From NCBI RefSeq assembly GCF_000002235.5, contig NW_022145552.1, positions 1,495,501 to 1,559,500 on the forward strand: 64,000 nucleotides of DNA. Reading direction: 5' to 3'. Shown here piece after piece: positions 32,894-44,500 of the stretch. The stretch's first letter is position 1. The number at the start of each line of letters is the position of its first letter. This stretch comes from Strongylocentrotus purpuratus. Taxonomy: Eukaryota > Echinodermata > Echinoidea > Camarodonta > Strongylocentrotidae. A model generated the notes under the pieces. The model was not told where the DNA came from. It was given only the letters and a program-made list of their open reading frames with translations, and searched no databases. Position numbers and translations under genes: made by a program.

Positions 32894-35800
32894 TAATCTC
32901 TCCTCTCCTTTTTTCTTCTCTCCTGGTTCTAAACCTCCCTCCAATATCTCTCTTCTCCCTATCCCCTTTTCTTAAATTGTATCTCAATCTCCACCCCCTC
33001 CCCCTCCTGTACTACTGTCCACATCTTCTGATTTCCCTTTATTTGTCTTTATCATTCTCTCTGCTTAATATCCCCACCCCTTCCCCACTCTCTCTCTACT
33101 AATAGGATTCTGAAGATGAAGCAACAGATAATAGAAAAAGTACCAGGAAGGGACACCTCCAACTCTACAAGCTTCAAGTGGAAGAAACGTTATCATCAGA
33201 TGTGAATGGGACCCTTGAAGAAGTTCAAAAGATTGATATGCCTGGAATTTTAGATATCAAATGGTGAGAATGGGGTACAAATACCATGTTCCATATTCAG
33301 CTGATATATGTCTCTAAATGAGCACTGAAATAATGTCTGGACTAAAATTGTAAACAAACATCCACCCCCCCCCCCCAAAAAAAAAAAAAAAAAAAAAAAA
33401 TATAAAAAAATAAAAATAATAATAATAATTAAATTGAAAGAAAGGAAAAAGAGAGGGGGGAGAGATAAAGGGGGAGGGGGGGGGGGGGGGGGGGTAAAGG
33501 TAATTTGAAAGGTGTGTGTGTTTTGTTATGATGACAGAATTATTTCGGAAGGCATTGCCTATACATAACATGATTCACTTATTTTGTATACAAAAACGTA
33601 AGAAAATAGCTGTATAGCAATATTTTGAAGGATTTCTATGTCAAAGTATTTTATATATATTATGTATGTATACTTTATTTTTATTCTTTGTAAGTTTGTA
33701 AAATGTGAGCAAAACAAATTTTCAATATTGGACAATAAATTGAAATAAAATGAAATGAAATTGAAATGATAAACTCAGTTGTAAACTTAAATGCCTACAG
33801 TAGCTACATATTGTCAGAGAGTAGATATCAAACCAAATCTATGTCACAGGTAGCAACAGTTCATCTAACAATAGAATGATAATTTGCTTTAAACTGCATG
33901 ATTCCAAAGGATGAAAAGGTTCAAAAGGGTCTTAGGATGTGGCTGTACTCAAGTCTGATTGGCAGTCATAAGCTTGCAATAATTGTATTATTTGTTGATT
34001 GTTTCTTGTAGGAATCAACATTTGACTGATGGCAAAACACATCTTGGACTAGTTGATGCAGAAGGGGATCTACAACTCCTCACACTAAATAAAACAGAGG
34101 TAGCTAAAATCAAGTTGGTATGCTAATTACCCCCCCCCCCCCCCCCCCCCCCCCAAGGCTTAACTGCACTGCAGAATAGAATACCTCGCTAAGCATCAGT
34201 ACAATGTACTGGAGTTAGGGGCAGAATTGGAGTTTCAGTTAAGGTAGGGTCAGGGTGATTTTTTTAAGCTGGCTTAACCTCGAAATAACTTGCATCCACA
34301 AGGGCATTAAATTTGAGTGGAGTCCCTCCCCCCCCCCCCCCCCACCACACCCCTTCCGCTGCTTGTAGTTATTTTGCTAACCATAGGATTGCTTGTAGTT
34401 TGTAACTTTGAGTTTCATAACCGGGATTGTGTCCGCACAGTCTGTAACTAAGAGATAACCTTGAAGTTTAAAACCATGACCTAAACTATAAGTTTACAGA
34501 TTGTCTTGTGAACCTGACTGATGACTATTAATTTTTTGAATATCTTGTGCTCTCTTGCAATATGGCAGGTAAATAGTCAGCTGATCCCTTCTTCAAAAAC
34601 AAACCTCGGACAAGATTGTCTTGGTCTGAGTCTTGACTGGTCGACTGGAAAATACGCTAGGTAACTTTATGACTATTAAAGTGACAGCAGTAATCGTGAA
34701 GAAATTGTATGATTTTATTTACTAATTGATTTACTACAATGTACACGATCACATGATTGATGATTCGTGATTATTCAAAAGGTGAAATGCTGCACAAGCC
34801 TTTTGTTCATGATACAATGACATTCATGTTACTTTTACCAGTGGCAGTGTGTTTCAATGAAGTCTTAGCTGTTATATGGAGATGGATGTCCAATTTTTTT
34901 GAGAAGTATGTCTCAATAAAATCAAAGAAACTTTATTCTATGGACTTGCTGTTTACATTGAACCACTGAATTTTGGTATCAAGCTTCTACAAAATCAATA
35001 TCAGGTGGGAAACCTGTTTCAGTCATTGTCGTTATTTCCCATGTAAAGGACACGGTGTGATTAATTCCCTCTTGGGTTTTCTTTTGGCATCCCAGTAACC
35101 AACCAAGTATTATCTGTAGTGACTCAAAGGGGAGACTGTCTCTGTGTACAGCACAAGAGGGCGCTTCATCGTTCGTAGTCCAACAGCAGTGGTTGGCACA
35201 TGGCTTTGAAGCATGGATCACAGCATTTAACTACTGGTCTTCATCCGTTGTTTACTCTGGTAATAATCCTACATTTATATTGTACACGTATCCATCCGAG
35301 GGGATGCTCAAAGCAATACCCTGGCTTTAGCCCAGCTGCCCTAAGGGACTCGAAGCAATCAAGAAATTCCTACCAGGTACCCATTTTACATCACCTGGGT
35401 GGATGAAGAGCGACAATTGTAGATTAATCGTCTTGCCAATGTCTCCTAGTTAGTAGAAGATTCATCATTAGGAAATAAAAGAAAGAAAAGAAAACATATT
35501 GGAGAAGTTTTATATGCATTCTCTCAAACTGCTCTGCAAATACAAGATACAAATAGATAGTGTATGTACAGCATTGCATACAAACAAGTCATAATAATAA
35601 TAATAAAAATGGTGCTTATAAAGCGCTTACCACCAAAGTCTCTAAGCGCCATAACAAACAAAATACATTGATAAACAATTACATATTAAACAAAAATTAC
35701 ATAAGTCCCTTACTTTTTGGTTTCTAGTTCTCTATTTTTATCTCTGTCTGTGTTTCCCCCTCCCGTCCCTTCCATCTATATCATTATTTTGATTCCTGCC

Positions 35801-38286
35801 TGTCTCTTTGTTTGTCCACTCCCCCTGTATATTTTTACTTATCCATCAATCATTTCTTGTTTTTCATGGTTTTGAGAGTTTTTTTAAATGTATTTTCCTT
35901 CTTTTCTTTACAGGAGGTGATGACTGTAAGTTTAAGGGATGGGACACACGGACAGATTGCCAACAGCCATTGTTTACAAGTAAAAGGTAATAACTTCTGC
36001 ATAAGCAAATGGTACATTGCTCATAGCAATTCATTAATATAGGCCTGTACTCTTGTTGTTTTCATATTTAATCTAACACTACTTGGTGGTATGTTTAAAA
36101 CAGTCACATTCACTATTGACCTGTGTGGTCTACAATGATTTAAACACGTACACACCCCCCCCCCCCCATCACACAAAGCACATGTCCCCCCCAAAAAAAC
36201 AAAAAAAACAAAAAAACAACACAACAACAACAACAACAAAAACAAAGGTATATTACTTTTATAGTTACATATGTATGCTTGCTTTGAAAGGAATTATGGT
36301 TTTCATGCTACATATGTTGGGCTAACTTTTAAATACCTGTTCTAGCAATCACCTGTATATGAAGACCACAATTTGTATTTCCTTTGAAATTATGCTTCTC
36401 CGATTGAAACAAATGTTAAAGAACACCTGTGTGTAAGGATCCCTTTGTGTGTCTTTTATGGTGGTTTTTCTATACAGGTTTCACTGTATTATATATTTTT
36501 TTGATATTCAAATTGATCTCTCGTTTCATTTTTTTTCTCTTTTTCTTTCCTGGAATCTTGTCCTACACCAGGCATATGATGGGAATTTGTAGTCTTCACT
36601 CAAATCCTTTCAAAGAGTTTTGCTTAGCTTCTGGAAGGTGAGTTATGAAATTTAGTGTGATTATGAAGGGTTCTTAAACTACCATAGCTCCCCTTACAAA
36701 ACAAGGAATTATGAAATTAAAAAAAGGAAGGGGGAAAAAAGGAGTGAAGAAGGAAAAAAACTTTAAAAAAATAGACAGTAAAATGAATGTCTTTCATTTG
36801 CTTGATCTGTAATTGTAAACAATTTGTCCTATAATACTATGATGATTATTGCTGTTTGTTTATTGTCATCCAATATATGCTTCATGAACATTTGTCAGGG
36901 GTTCGAATCTGAGCCTGGTCCTGTAGCAAATACTCATTCCATCCAGGTGTAAATGGGCAGTTGCTGGGGGTAATAATGATGGAAGGACAGCAATGCCGGA
37001 TGCTGATAAGGCTTCGCTGGGAAAACAAAATTTCTATCCTTGTTACTAAATCCTCTTTTGATAGTAATCCTCTAACATTACCATTTTTCTTCTTCCTTAT
37101 TTCCAATCCTCAGCTACGATGAGAATGTTTTCTTGTGGGACACACGCAGCATGAGATGCCCCACCTCAGAGCTGTCCGTTGGGGGCGGGGTCTGGAGGTT
37201 GAAGTGGTGTCCCCTGGATGGGAGCCTTCTGCTAGCAGCCTGTATGCACAATGGATTCCACATTATTGACTGCAATGAGGCAAATACAGGTATGTCCAAG
37301 TGTACCCCTTGTGAACCATCCTGTTGAATTCCATTCTGTGATACCACTTTGCAAACTAATGAATGAGTAAATGAAATTGCTTTCCATTATCCTTAGCCGA
37401 GCTGTCCTGATAAGGTACTCTGGCATTCAAGGATATTTTTTTAAAGGGTTCCCATTTACACCACTTGGATGAAATTGGCAGGCATAAATTAATATCTTGC
37501 CAAAGGATATTAGTGTCACGGCAGGAATTGAACTGAATCAGTGTGATCCACACTCTGGTGACGTATCCACCAGGCCATGATGCCAGTATGTTGATTAATG
37601 ATAATAAATAAATAAATTATTGAGTTTAAACTCCGTTTTTGATCGCTTTTGTTGCTTCATTTCTTCATCCTAATGCAGGGAATGGATCCATGTCAGTTAT
37701 CGCTTCTTACATGGATCATGGATCACTTGCGTATGGAGCAGACTGGTGCAGGACCACACTTCAAGCTGTCTCCCAACCATGTGACACATTACCCACCCAC
37801 AATATAGGGTCACCAGTCCACTCAGACTGTTTATTCAGTACAACTCCTTTAGCACCAGGTTCAGAACTCTCTCAGATTGAAAGCGCACCACCCCTTTTAG
37901 AGAAGGGGCTACCAGTCTCAAATACATCATCTTCTGCCAAGGACTCCATACTTCCTAGTGATCGTCTTGATGGTGGAGCACATGAGAAAGGATCACCACT
38001 CAAAAATGAAAGTATGGGATCTTATGATTGTCATGGAAGTTCTGCTCAGGATCAGACCTCAAAATCAGAACAGTTAGAACTTGATGTGAAATTATCAAAA
38101 GTGACTCAGGATTTATCCCTAGCTGAAAATATTGACCAATCAAGGCCTATGAAAGGAACAGAGAAAGCAGAATCATCTAACAGACCAGAAGAATCAAGCT
38201 ATAATACAAATAGATTAATTGGTACATGTTCATTTTATGATCACCATTTTCATCTGTGGACTTGGAATCAAATGGAAACATTATAA
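32433..38286 (+). CDS. DPH7: DPH7, diphthine methyltransferase (WD-repeat methylesterase)
   Basis: Orthologue of DPH7/WDR85, which removes the methyl ester from methylated diphthine on eEF2 so that DPH6 can amidate it to diphthamide. Coding exons: 32433-32603, 33106-33263, 34012-34099, 34569-34660, 35096-35259, 35914-35986, 36572-36637, 37114-37289, 37679-38286 (TAA). All junctions are GT-AG and in frame; 531 residues against 452 in human. Clear family blocks: [126 protein letters not shown] and the final [16 protein letters not shown] blade. The extra length is a Ser-rich, probably disordered insert of about 120 residues in the last exon. AATAAA near 38755 may end the transcript. Confidence 0.95.
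32851..32890. repeat. (CT)n microsatellite
   Basis: About 20 CT units in DPH7 intron 1, followed by 200 bp of pyrimidine-rich sequence that runs up to the next acceptor. Confidence 0.95.
33364..33495. repeat. Poly(C)/poly(A)/poly(G) low complexity
   Basis: C-run passing directly into a 20-base A-run, then ATAAAAATAATAAT, a GAAAGGAAAAAGAGA purine tract and a G-run. In a DPH7 intron. Confidence 0.9.
34131..34154. repeat. Poly(C) run beside a DPH7 donor
   Basis: About 24 C, beginning 31 bases after the exon ending at 34099. A second C-run is at 34327-34343. Confidence 0.9.
35265..35455 (-). mobile_element. SINE fragment (40.2-kb family)
   Basis: Inverted match: TCCTACCAGGTACCCATTTT, ACATCACCTGGGTGGA, CGTCTTGCCAATGTC. 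It begins just after the DPH7 exon ending at 35259. Confidence 0.65.
35590..35670 (-). mobile_element. SINE 3' end, (ATA)n plus AAGCGCTTA
   Basis: AATAATAATAATAAAAATGG followed by TATAAAGCGCTTACCACC and TCTCTAAGCGCC, the inverted 3' end of the SINE family. Confidence 0.6.
36155..36245. repeat. C-run/A-run and (CAA)n low complexity
   Basis: Two C-runs (36155-36168, 36185-36192), the second followed by AAAAAAACAAAAAAAC and (CAA)n in a DPH7 intron. Confidence 0.9.
36890..37020 (+). mobile_element. SINE fragment with B-box-like sequence
   Basis: GGGGTTCGAATCTGAGCC fits a Pol III B box; CATTCCATCCAGGTGTAAAT and GGGCAG follow, as in the 40.2-kb SINE. In a DPH7 intron. Confidence 0.5.
37385..37585 (-). 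mobile_element. SINE fragment (40.2-kb family)
   Basis: Inverted match: GGGTTCCCATTTACACCACT, TCTTGCCAAAGGATATTAGT and a B-box-like GCAGGAATTGAACTG. In the last DPH7 intron. Confidence 0.6.
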
Positions 38287-38289
38287 AGT

Positions 38290-40200
38290 TTTGCTACATT
38301 CTTATTGTTTATTCTATGACAGTTACATACATTTCTTGATTCCTTTTTGTTTTTTATTCTATTATCTTTTTGTCTTCTTTTTGAGTCTTTGCGAAGAATT
38401 TGTTGGCCTTCTCTCTTTAAGTACATTTTTTCTCATTCAGATATCTGTCTTGTGTCATCCATGTCAAACTCCCCGCACACTATAAGATCTGATTGTGATC
38501 CAAATTTTGACAAATTTGTAATAGCATATAAACATTTCAAGTTATAAAGCTTAATGATTGAGGACCTGAAAAGTGATGAATGAAATCTTAAGTTTAGTGG
38601 ATTCCAAGTGAGTCCTGGAAAAAGGAACAGCTAAATTGGCTCAGAATCATTGTGACATCAGACTATTAGTTTGATTGTCTAATATTTGAAGTCTACTTAG
38701 CTTCTATTTTATCACTTAAATTCCAGTTGTTAGTATTCCCATTACTTAGAACCTAAATAAAAAAAATGTTTGAGTAGATTTCCATATCCAATACAATTGC
38801 TATTTCAAGAAGCGGTGGACTTAACTCGTGTAGATGATTTTTTTTTTTGTAATCCAAGTTTGGAGAACACTAGAATTTGTGGTTCAGTACAAGAGAAATC
38901 AATTGTATGTCCTTGACTTTGCATGATATATCCTGGTTATATTTACCAATTGATCTTATTGAATATTACTGGTTAGACCTCCGACGCCCCCCCCCCCCCT
39001 GTAAATGCTTGAAAAATATGATTTTCAGTTTGTCACACAGAGTGATAGAATATTACCACCAGCTTCAGGAGAAACGTGCCATAAGGAAAGGTCATCATCA
39101 TAAATCCCCCTTTTAATACCTGAACCCTCTCTGAAACTTGATTAATTCCCAGGTGGGGCAACAATTTTAGCTGCATGTGTGATAATTCATTGGTAATGCC
39201 AAGCAAAAGTGAAATATCATGCATGTGGACTGCTAAAAGTATTTCTTTAAATCATCTGTCTGCCTGTATTTTGTAAATTTTGCTTTTATGTTCTTATCTG
39301 TGCTGCAAAAAATGATAGCAATTACATTGATCATTTGTTACCCTAATCATGTTTTCAAAATATATCCATATTAAATCTCTCAATGGCAATTTCAATTTTA
39401 GTCTCTTGCCTCCCTGCTGTGTTACATTTTTAGTGTGAATATTGATACCTATTTGATAGCTTTGATTAGTTGGTTTGGCACATGCAGCCCTCCCCCCCCC
39501 CCCCCCCCAACAAGAACAAAAATGAAATGGCAATGGCAAGAAATAAAATGTGATTGTACTTGGAAGTGTGAAGAAAAATATTCTCTCTTCCTCAATCGCT
39601 TTTCCTCTCACTTCATTTTTCTTGTTTGGTAAATGGGTGCAAAGAGAATCTCCTGTTCAAACATTTTTACATTATGATTGATCGAGATAAAAGATCAACT
39701 TTTAAATTGAGTGTTGCATTCCCTTGTTGGAATCTCTATGAAGTGTGGAAAATATTTAGCTGTGAAATTGACATTAAAGTAGATATTCATTGAATTTAAA
39801 AACTAACTTTATTTTCATTATTGCAAAGTTGAAACTTTGATTCGACAAGGTTATCAAAATTCAATGCTTGGAAACATTCAAAGTAATGATTATTATAAAT
39901 TTCAAAACGCTTAAATACAACCCCGGCATAGCACCTGAAGAGCTCTCCGAACGCTGCTGGGATGTGTGAGATCACAGTATGGACATGACTTGCACAAGCA
40001 GACGATTTCCCATGACATCTCACACATTTTCAGTGCCTGCGTTTTCATCTTCTCTTGAGTTCTTTTTCTTACTTCACTACCGTCAGGCTAAATGTATAAT
40101 CTATTGCCTCGCTCTAAACCCCGCACATGATTTTATTTTAATGAAAAATGCAGCGATACAAAAAATAAAGGAATCTGTCGCTTGTAAACAAAATAAGATG
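38290..40200. other. DPH7 3' flank; no further gene seen
   Basis: AT-rich, with C-runs at 38988-38998 and 39490-39508. Around 39795-40030 a minus-strand stretch ends in AATAAAG (complement of 39808-39814) and contains GATGTGTGAGATCAC paired with GACATCTCACACAT about 45 bases away, but shows no recognisable protein. Confidence 0.4.
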
Positions 40201-40215
40201 CCATTGTATAGTAGA

Positions 40216-40607
40216 GGTGTTGTGGACGAGTGGATAAGTCGCCGGACTGTGGATCACAAGGTCCGTGGTTCAAGTCACGCCGCAGCACTAATGTCCTTTG
40301 GCAAGACATTGATCTACATTTGCCAAGACATTGATCTACATTTGCCACTCTCCACCCAGGTGTTAAATGGGTACCCGGTAGGATGCGAAAGCTAACTTAT
40401 GTGGTTAGATTAGCAAGTGTGCGCATGTATAAATGACGCCTGGATGGAATGCTCCCCAGGGAGTGGAGAATGTGCATACATTGTGTGCGGGTAAGCCTGA
40501 ATCCAATGACCGGGGTAATAATATACTTATCTGTAAAGCGCTTTGTGAGGGCCTCCGGTCCTGAAAAGCGCTATATAAGAACGAGCTATTATTATTATTA
40601 TTATTAT
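40216..40607 (+). mobile_element. tRNA-derived SINE, near full length, (ATT)n tail
   Basis: Head resembles a Ser/Leu-type tRNA: GTGGACGAGTGGATAAGTCG (A-box region) and GGTCCGTGGTTCAAGTCACG (B box). Body contains CCACCCAGGTGTTAAATGGG and CTCCCCAGGGAGTGGAG. The 3' end TGTAAAGCGCTTTGTGAGGG ... AAAGCGCTATATAAGAACGA leads into (ATT)7. A short body duplication (AAGACATTGATCTACATTTG) is visible at 40305-40345. It is the best reference copy for the fragments elsewhere in the window. Confidence 0.85.
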
Positions 40608-41144
40608 GTATATTCAGCTGCACACACCGGGGTATGTTCGGCGTTTCAAGAGGGAACAAATGTCCTTAATATCATTCCGGGGGTTTATCAATTTGAAAGT
40701 CTGGTTTCTTTGATTGTTAATTAACCCCTATCCTGTGTATTTACAAGCAATAGATTTTAGTTATCAGAATCGGGTCATATCCCCTTTTGAATGGTTTGAC
40801 ATGCCATTACTTTTATATACACTAAACTCGTTATAATTTGAGAAATAATAGCTTTGCAATTACGTTCATTCTCTATGGGATGTCGTCTGCTTGGGCAGTG
40901 TTGGTCCATACAGTGACATCATTAAAACATCGTTATTTTTCAGGCAAATCTCTCGTATATCCAAGCTGCTATGGAGGTGGTTGTATTTGTATTTTTTTAA
41001 ATCACCTGGTATGTAGTTGACCTAAAACTTGTCCGATGGCCATCTGTTAGCTTACCAGTTTCTAGTGAAACATTAGTTGATGTATTTCTGATTTTCTTTG
41101 AATTTCACCTTTAAGAAAGTTGAATTTTGAAATGCCAAAATGAG

Positions 41145-41215
41145 TGCACTGCCCGGGAATCGAACCCGGGTCGCAAGAATGGGAATCTTGCATGATACCA
41201 CTACACCAGCAGTGC
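41145..41215 (-). tRNA. tRNA-Gly (anticodon CCC)
   Basis: Reads GCACTGC at the 5' end, pairing with GCAGTGC at the 3' end, discriminator A, 71 nt long. The anticodon stem CAAGA/TCTTG holds loop TTCCCAT, anticodon CCC. The T arm is CCGGG-TTCGATT-CCCGG. A box (TGGTGTAGTGG) and B box (GGTTCGATTCC) are intact. A TTTT terminator follows (complement of 41137-41140). It lies upstream of MCRIP2 on the opposite strand. Unlike the SINE heads in this window, it forms a full cloverleaf. Confidence 0.95.
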
Positions 41216-41568
41216 TTATGACGTATTTGGAGGATTTTTAAGACTCTATCTATGGTATTTAAAAATGCATTCAGTCTCTAGACATTATTTGTAAAATTAA
41301 TTTTGTATGAAATAAAAGCATAGTGAAAAATTCATTCAATTCCATTCATCAAATATATAAAATATAATTTTAAAAACCCAACAGATAAAAAACAATGAAA
41401 AAAAATTACCCTAAAAGTAAATAGAAATTGATAATTTTTGTTTATCTTCCTGGAATAAGAATAATATTTATTATTCAATGAGATCGATTACCTAGCAGCT
41501 ATCGCCTGAAATAGTAAATTTGTTTTGAAACGCGATGCCGAACGTCTTCACAATTTTTCCATTAAAAC

Positions 41569-44500
41569 ATGTATAAATTGACTCAAGGCCCAAGCAAGTT
41601 CAATGTTTCGAAGAGAAGGGGTAAGTTTACCAGATTTTCAACATTTAAATTCAAACTTTTTTTCTTTTCTAGAGTATTTGAGTGCGATATCTTCACGAAT
41701 AATTGCGTCATCCAATTGCGCGACGTTTAACGCGTGTTACATGAAGCTCAGCGGTCCTCGAATGTGATGCCGCCCCGAAGTTCAGGGCTACGTTTTGGTT
41801 AGACCGAAAGCTTCAGTCTCTATAATCGTCGGTTGTTCCACTGAGACTACGTCTGGCTCCACTAGACCTCCGGTTATAGAGACAGAACGACTGCCTATGC
41901 CAGCCTGTGTTGAACTTATTCCGCTAGATTTTAGCCGCTAGGCCCCTCCCACAAACTTGCCACGGCCGTATTGTTATGCCCCCAAAATCCCCCAAAATGT
42001 CATTTTACCTCGTCCATATCCAATTTTAAATTAGGCCTAGGCTATAATACATCGGTTCCACTTACTAATTTGATGTAAATAATCCGTTTAATGGTCCCTT
42101 TTAAGGAAATTATGGGTCAAAATCGACATCCATGTTGAAAATCTTGCAAGCCGTGTTAAACTCTCGTTGCCGTCAATCTCATCCCTTCTAGTCTACGCCG
42201 AAGGCAAAATGATTATGAAGGAAAAAACTGTGATAACGCCATTACGAACGTGTAGATGGCGCACAGTTTTTCCTTCATTATCATTTTGCCTTCGGCGTAG
42301 ACTAGAAGGGATGAGATTGACGGCAGCGAGAGTTTAACGGACGGCTTGCAAGATTTTCAACATGGATGTCGATTTTGACCCATAATTTCCTTAAAAGGGA
42401 CCATTAAACGGATTATTTACATCAAATTAGTAAGTGGAACCGATGTATTATAGCCTAGGCCTAATTTAAAATTGGATATGGACGAGGTAAAATGACATTT
42501 TGGGGGATTTTGGGGGCATAACAATACGGCCGTGGCAAGTTTGTGGGAGGGGCCTAGCGGCTAAAATCTAGCGGAATAAGTTCAACACAGGCTGGCATAG
42601 GCAGTCGTTCAGTCTCTATAACCGGAGGTCTAGTGGAGCCAGACGTAGTCTCAGTGTAACAACCGACGGTATAGAGACTGAAGCTTTCGGTCTACGTTTT
42701 GGTAGATAGGTCTATACCGGGGTGTCGCGTACGTGTGATTATGAGTGAGACCTAGGCTAATATTACAGTTTACATGTTGGGGTAGATTCTAGTAGAGTCT
42801 ATATTCTGATCATAAACACTTTCTTATAATTGAGATTATGTTGACCTCTAGTCTAGATTGAATGAGGTTATCAGAACGCAAGGACAGGTTGTGACAAATG
42901 AATGTGATGCAACAGTCACCTGATCGCATGATCATGATTTGCCATGTTAAAAAAAAAGAATAGGCTTAGCCAGGGTCTAGGCCTGAGGCGTGTAGCCAGG
43001 GGGGGGGGGGCGTTAGGGCCCGGGGAACTAAATTCAGACAAGTATTAAGAGTTGAGAACGGTACAACGAATCATCTTCTTACTCTAATAATTAAATGGAA
43101 CGTCAAATGATCAAATCTTCCGCAAGTGCGGGAGGGGAAAAATTGAATTCAGACAAGGATTAAGAAGAGTCGAGAACGGTACAACGAATCGTCTTCTTTC
43201 TCTAATAAACATCAAAACTTCCGCGCTTTGCACAGGAGAAAGGAAACTCCCCCTCCCTGCCCTGCACCCACCCCCAAAAGGGAGCACGCTCTGTAATAGA
43301 CCGAAAGCTTCAGTCTCTATATAGGGTGTCTGATCGCGCACCCAATGTTGTGTGCTAAAACCCTTCCCATAGAGATTGTACGCTTCCCTATGTGGTCTAC
43401 GTGCATTGCGCGACCATCCAAAATTGGTCAATGATTTTATGAAAAAATTTGAAATTCAAACCTTTATAACAAATGATCCTGAAGGTGAAACTCAATAAAT
43501 GAGGTGTCATATGAAAGAGCAGGTTTTTCTCCATATTCCCCATCGGGGGCCACCCCCAGAATTCTAAAAATATCTTGGTCAAAATAGCGATTGAAATGTT
43601 GTTTGCATCCTAGCTCCAAAATTTGCCACTTTCCTGAGCTGCCGCCCCGCGGCTTAAGCAGGGCTAGACGTAAGGATAATATCCAGATGCTTTTTTTTTT
43701 GCTAGCCCCAAGGGATCATTTGTTATAACAGTTTGAAAATACCCTCCCACATTTTTGGAATCAGCTAATTAGGGAGGCGTGAGCTCCGCTCAGTCCAAAC
43801 CATGGTTACATCGCGTAACATGTGCGCTTATAGTGAATGAAAGTATGGATGGCCGTTCCCACTATAAACCCCGGAAGTGAATACACGTTGTAGTCAATGG
43901 CAATATCGCGGAGACATCTCCGCGATATTGCCATTGACTATAACGTGCATTCACTTCCGGGTTTTTTGTGCGACGAACGCTAACCATACTAGTCAATGGC
44001 ACGTGTCGCGGAGACAGCGTAGCTCAAGCTTGCAAGTCGCGCATTGGCTGAGCAACTTGCGTACGATATGCATACGCTTGCATATCGCGCGATACAGCTG
44101 TTTGGCTAAATTTAGCAAAACAACATAACTCTGCGTGTACGTCTTTTTCGTCGATTCTGAGCAAAATGCTATGAATATTTCAGCGTTTTGAAGGGGCTGT
44201 ATCTTTTGATAGAAACATCGGCGAGACTTGAAATTTGAAATGTATTATTCTGATTACATTTTTAATTCAAATATCAAACAAAAATGGTGAAAAACGATCC
44301 CAAATTGAAAATTGAAAAATCGTTCAGACACCCTACTCTATACCGTCGGTTGTTCCACTGAGACTACGTCTGGCTCCACTAGACCTCCGGTTATAGAGAC
44401 TGAACGATCGCCTATGCCAGCCTATGTTGAAGATATCACGGCTAGATTTTAGCCGTTAGGCCCCTCCCACAAACATGAACAAACTTGCCACGGCCGTATT

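Noticed and set aside
39796-40023. 75-codon minus-strand frame ending near AATAAA
   Set aside because: No recognisable protein, no convincing splice sites, and a local inverted repeat; kept only as a note in the spacer.
40216-40300. tRNA gene at the SINE head
   Set aside because: A- and B-box-like sequence is present but there is no paired acceptor stem, and SINE body and tail follow; treated as a SINE.
41600-41620. Alternative MCRIP2 start MFRREG
   Set aside because: It would need a different acceptor at exon 2. The upstream ATG at 41569 gives the family N-terminus (MYKLTQGPSK) and the same phase as all other introns.
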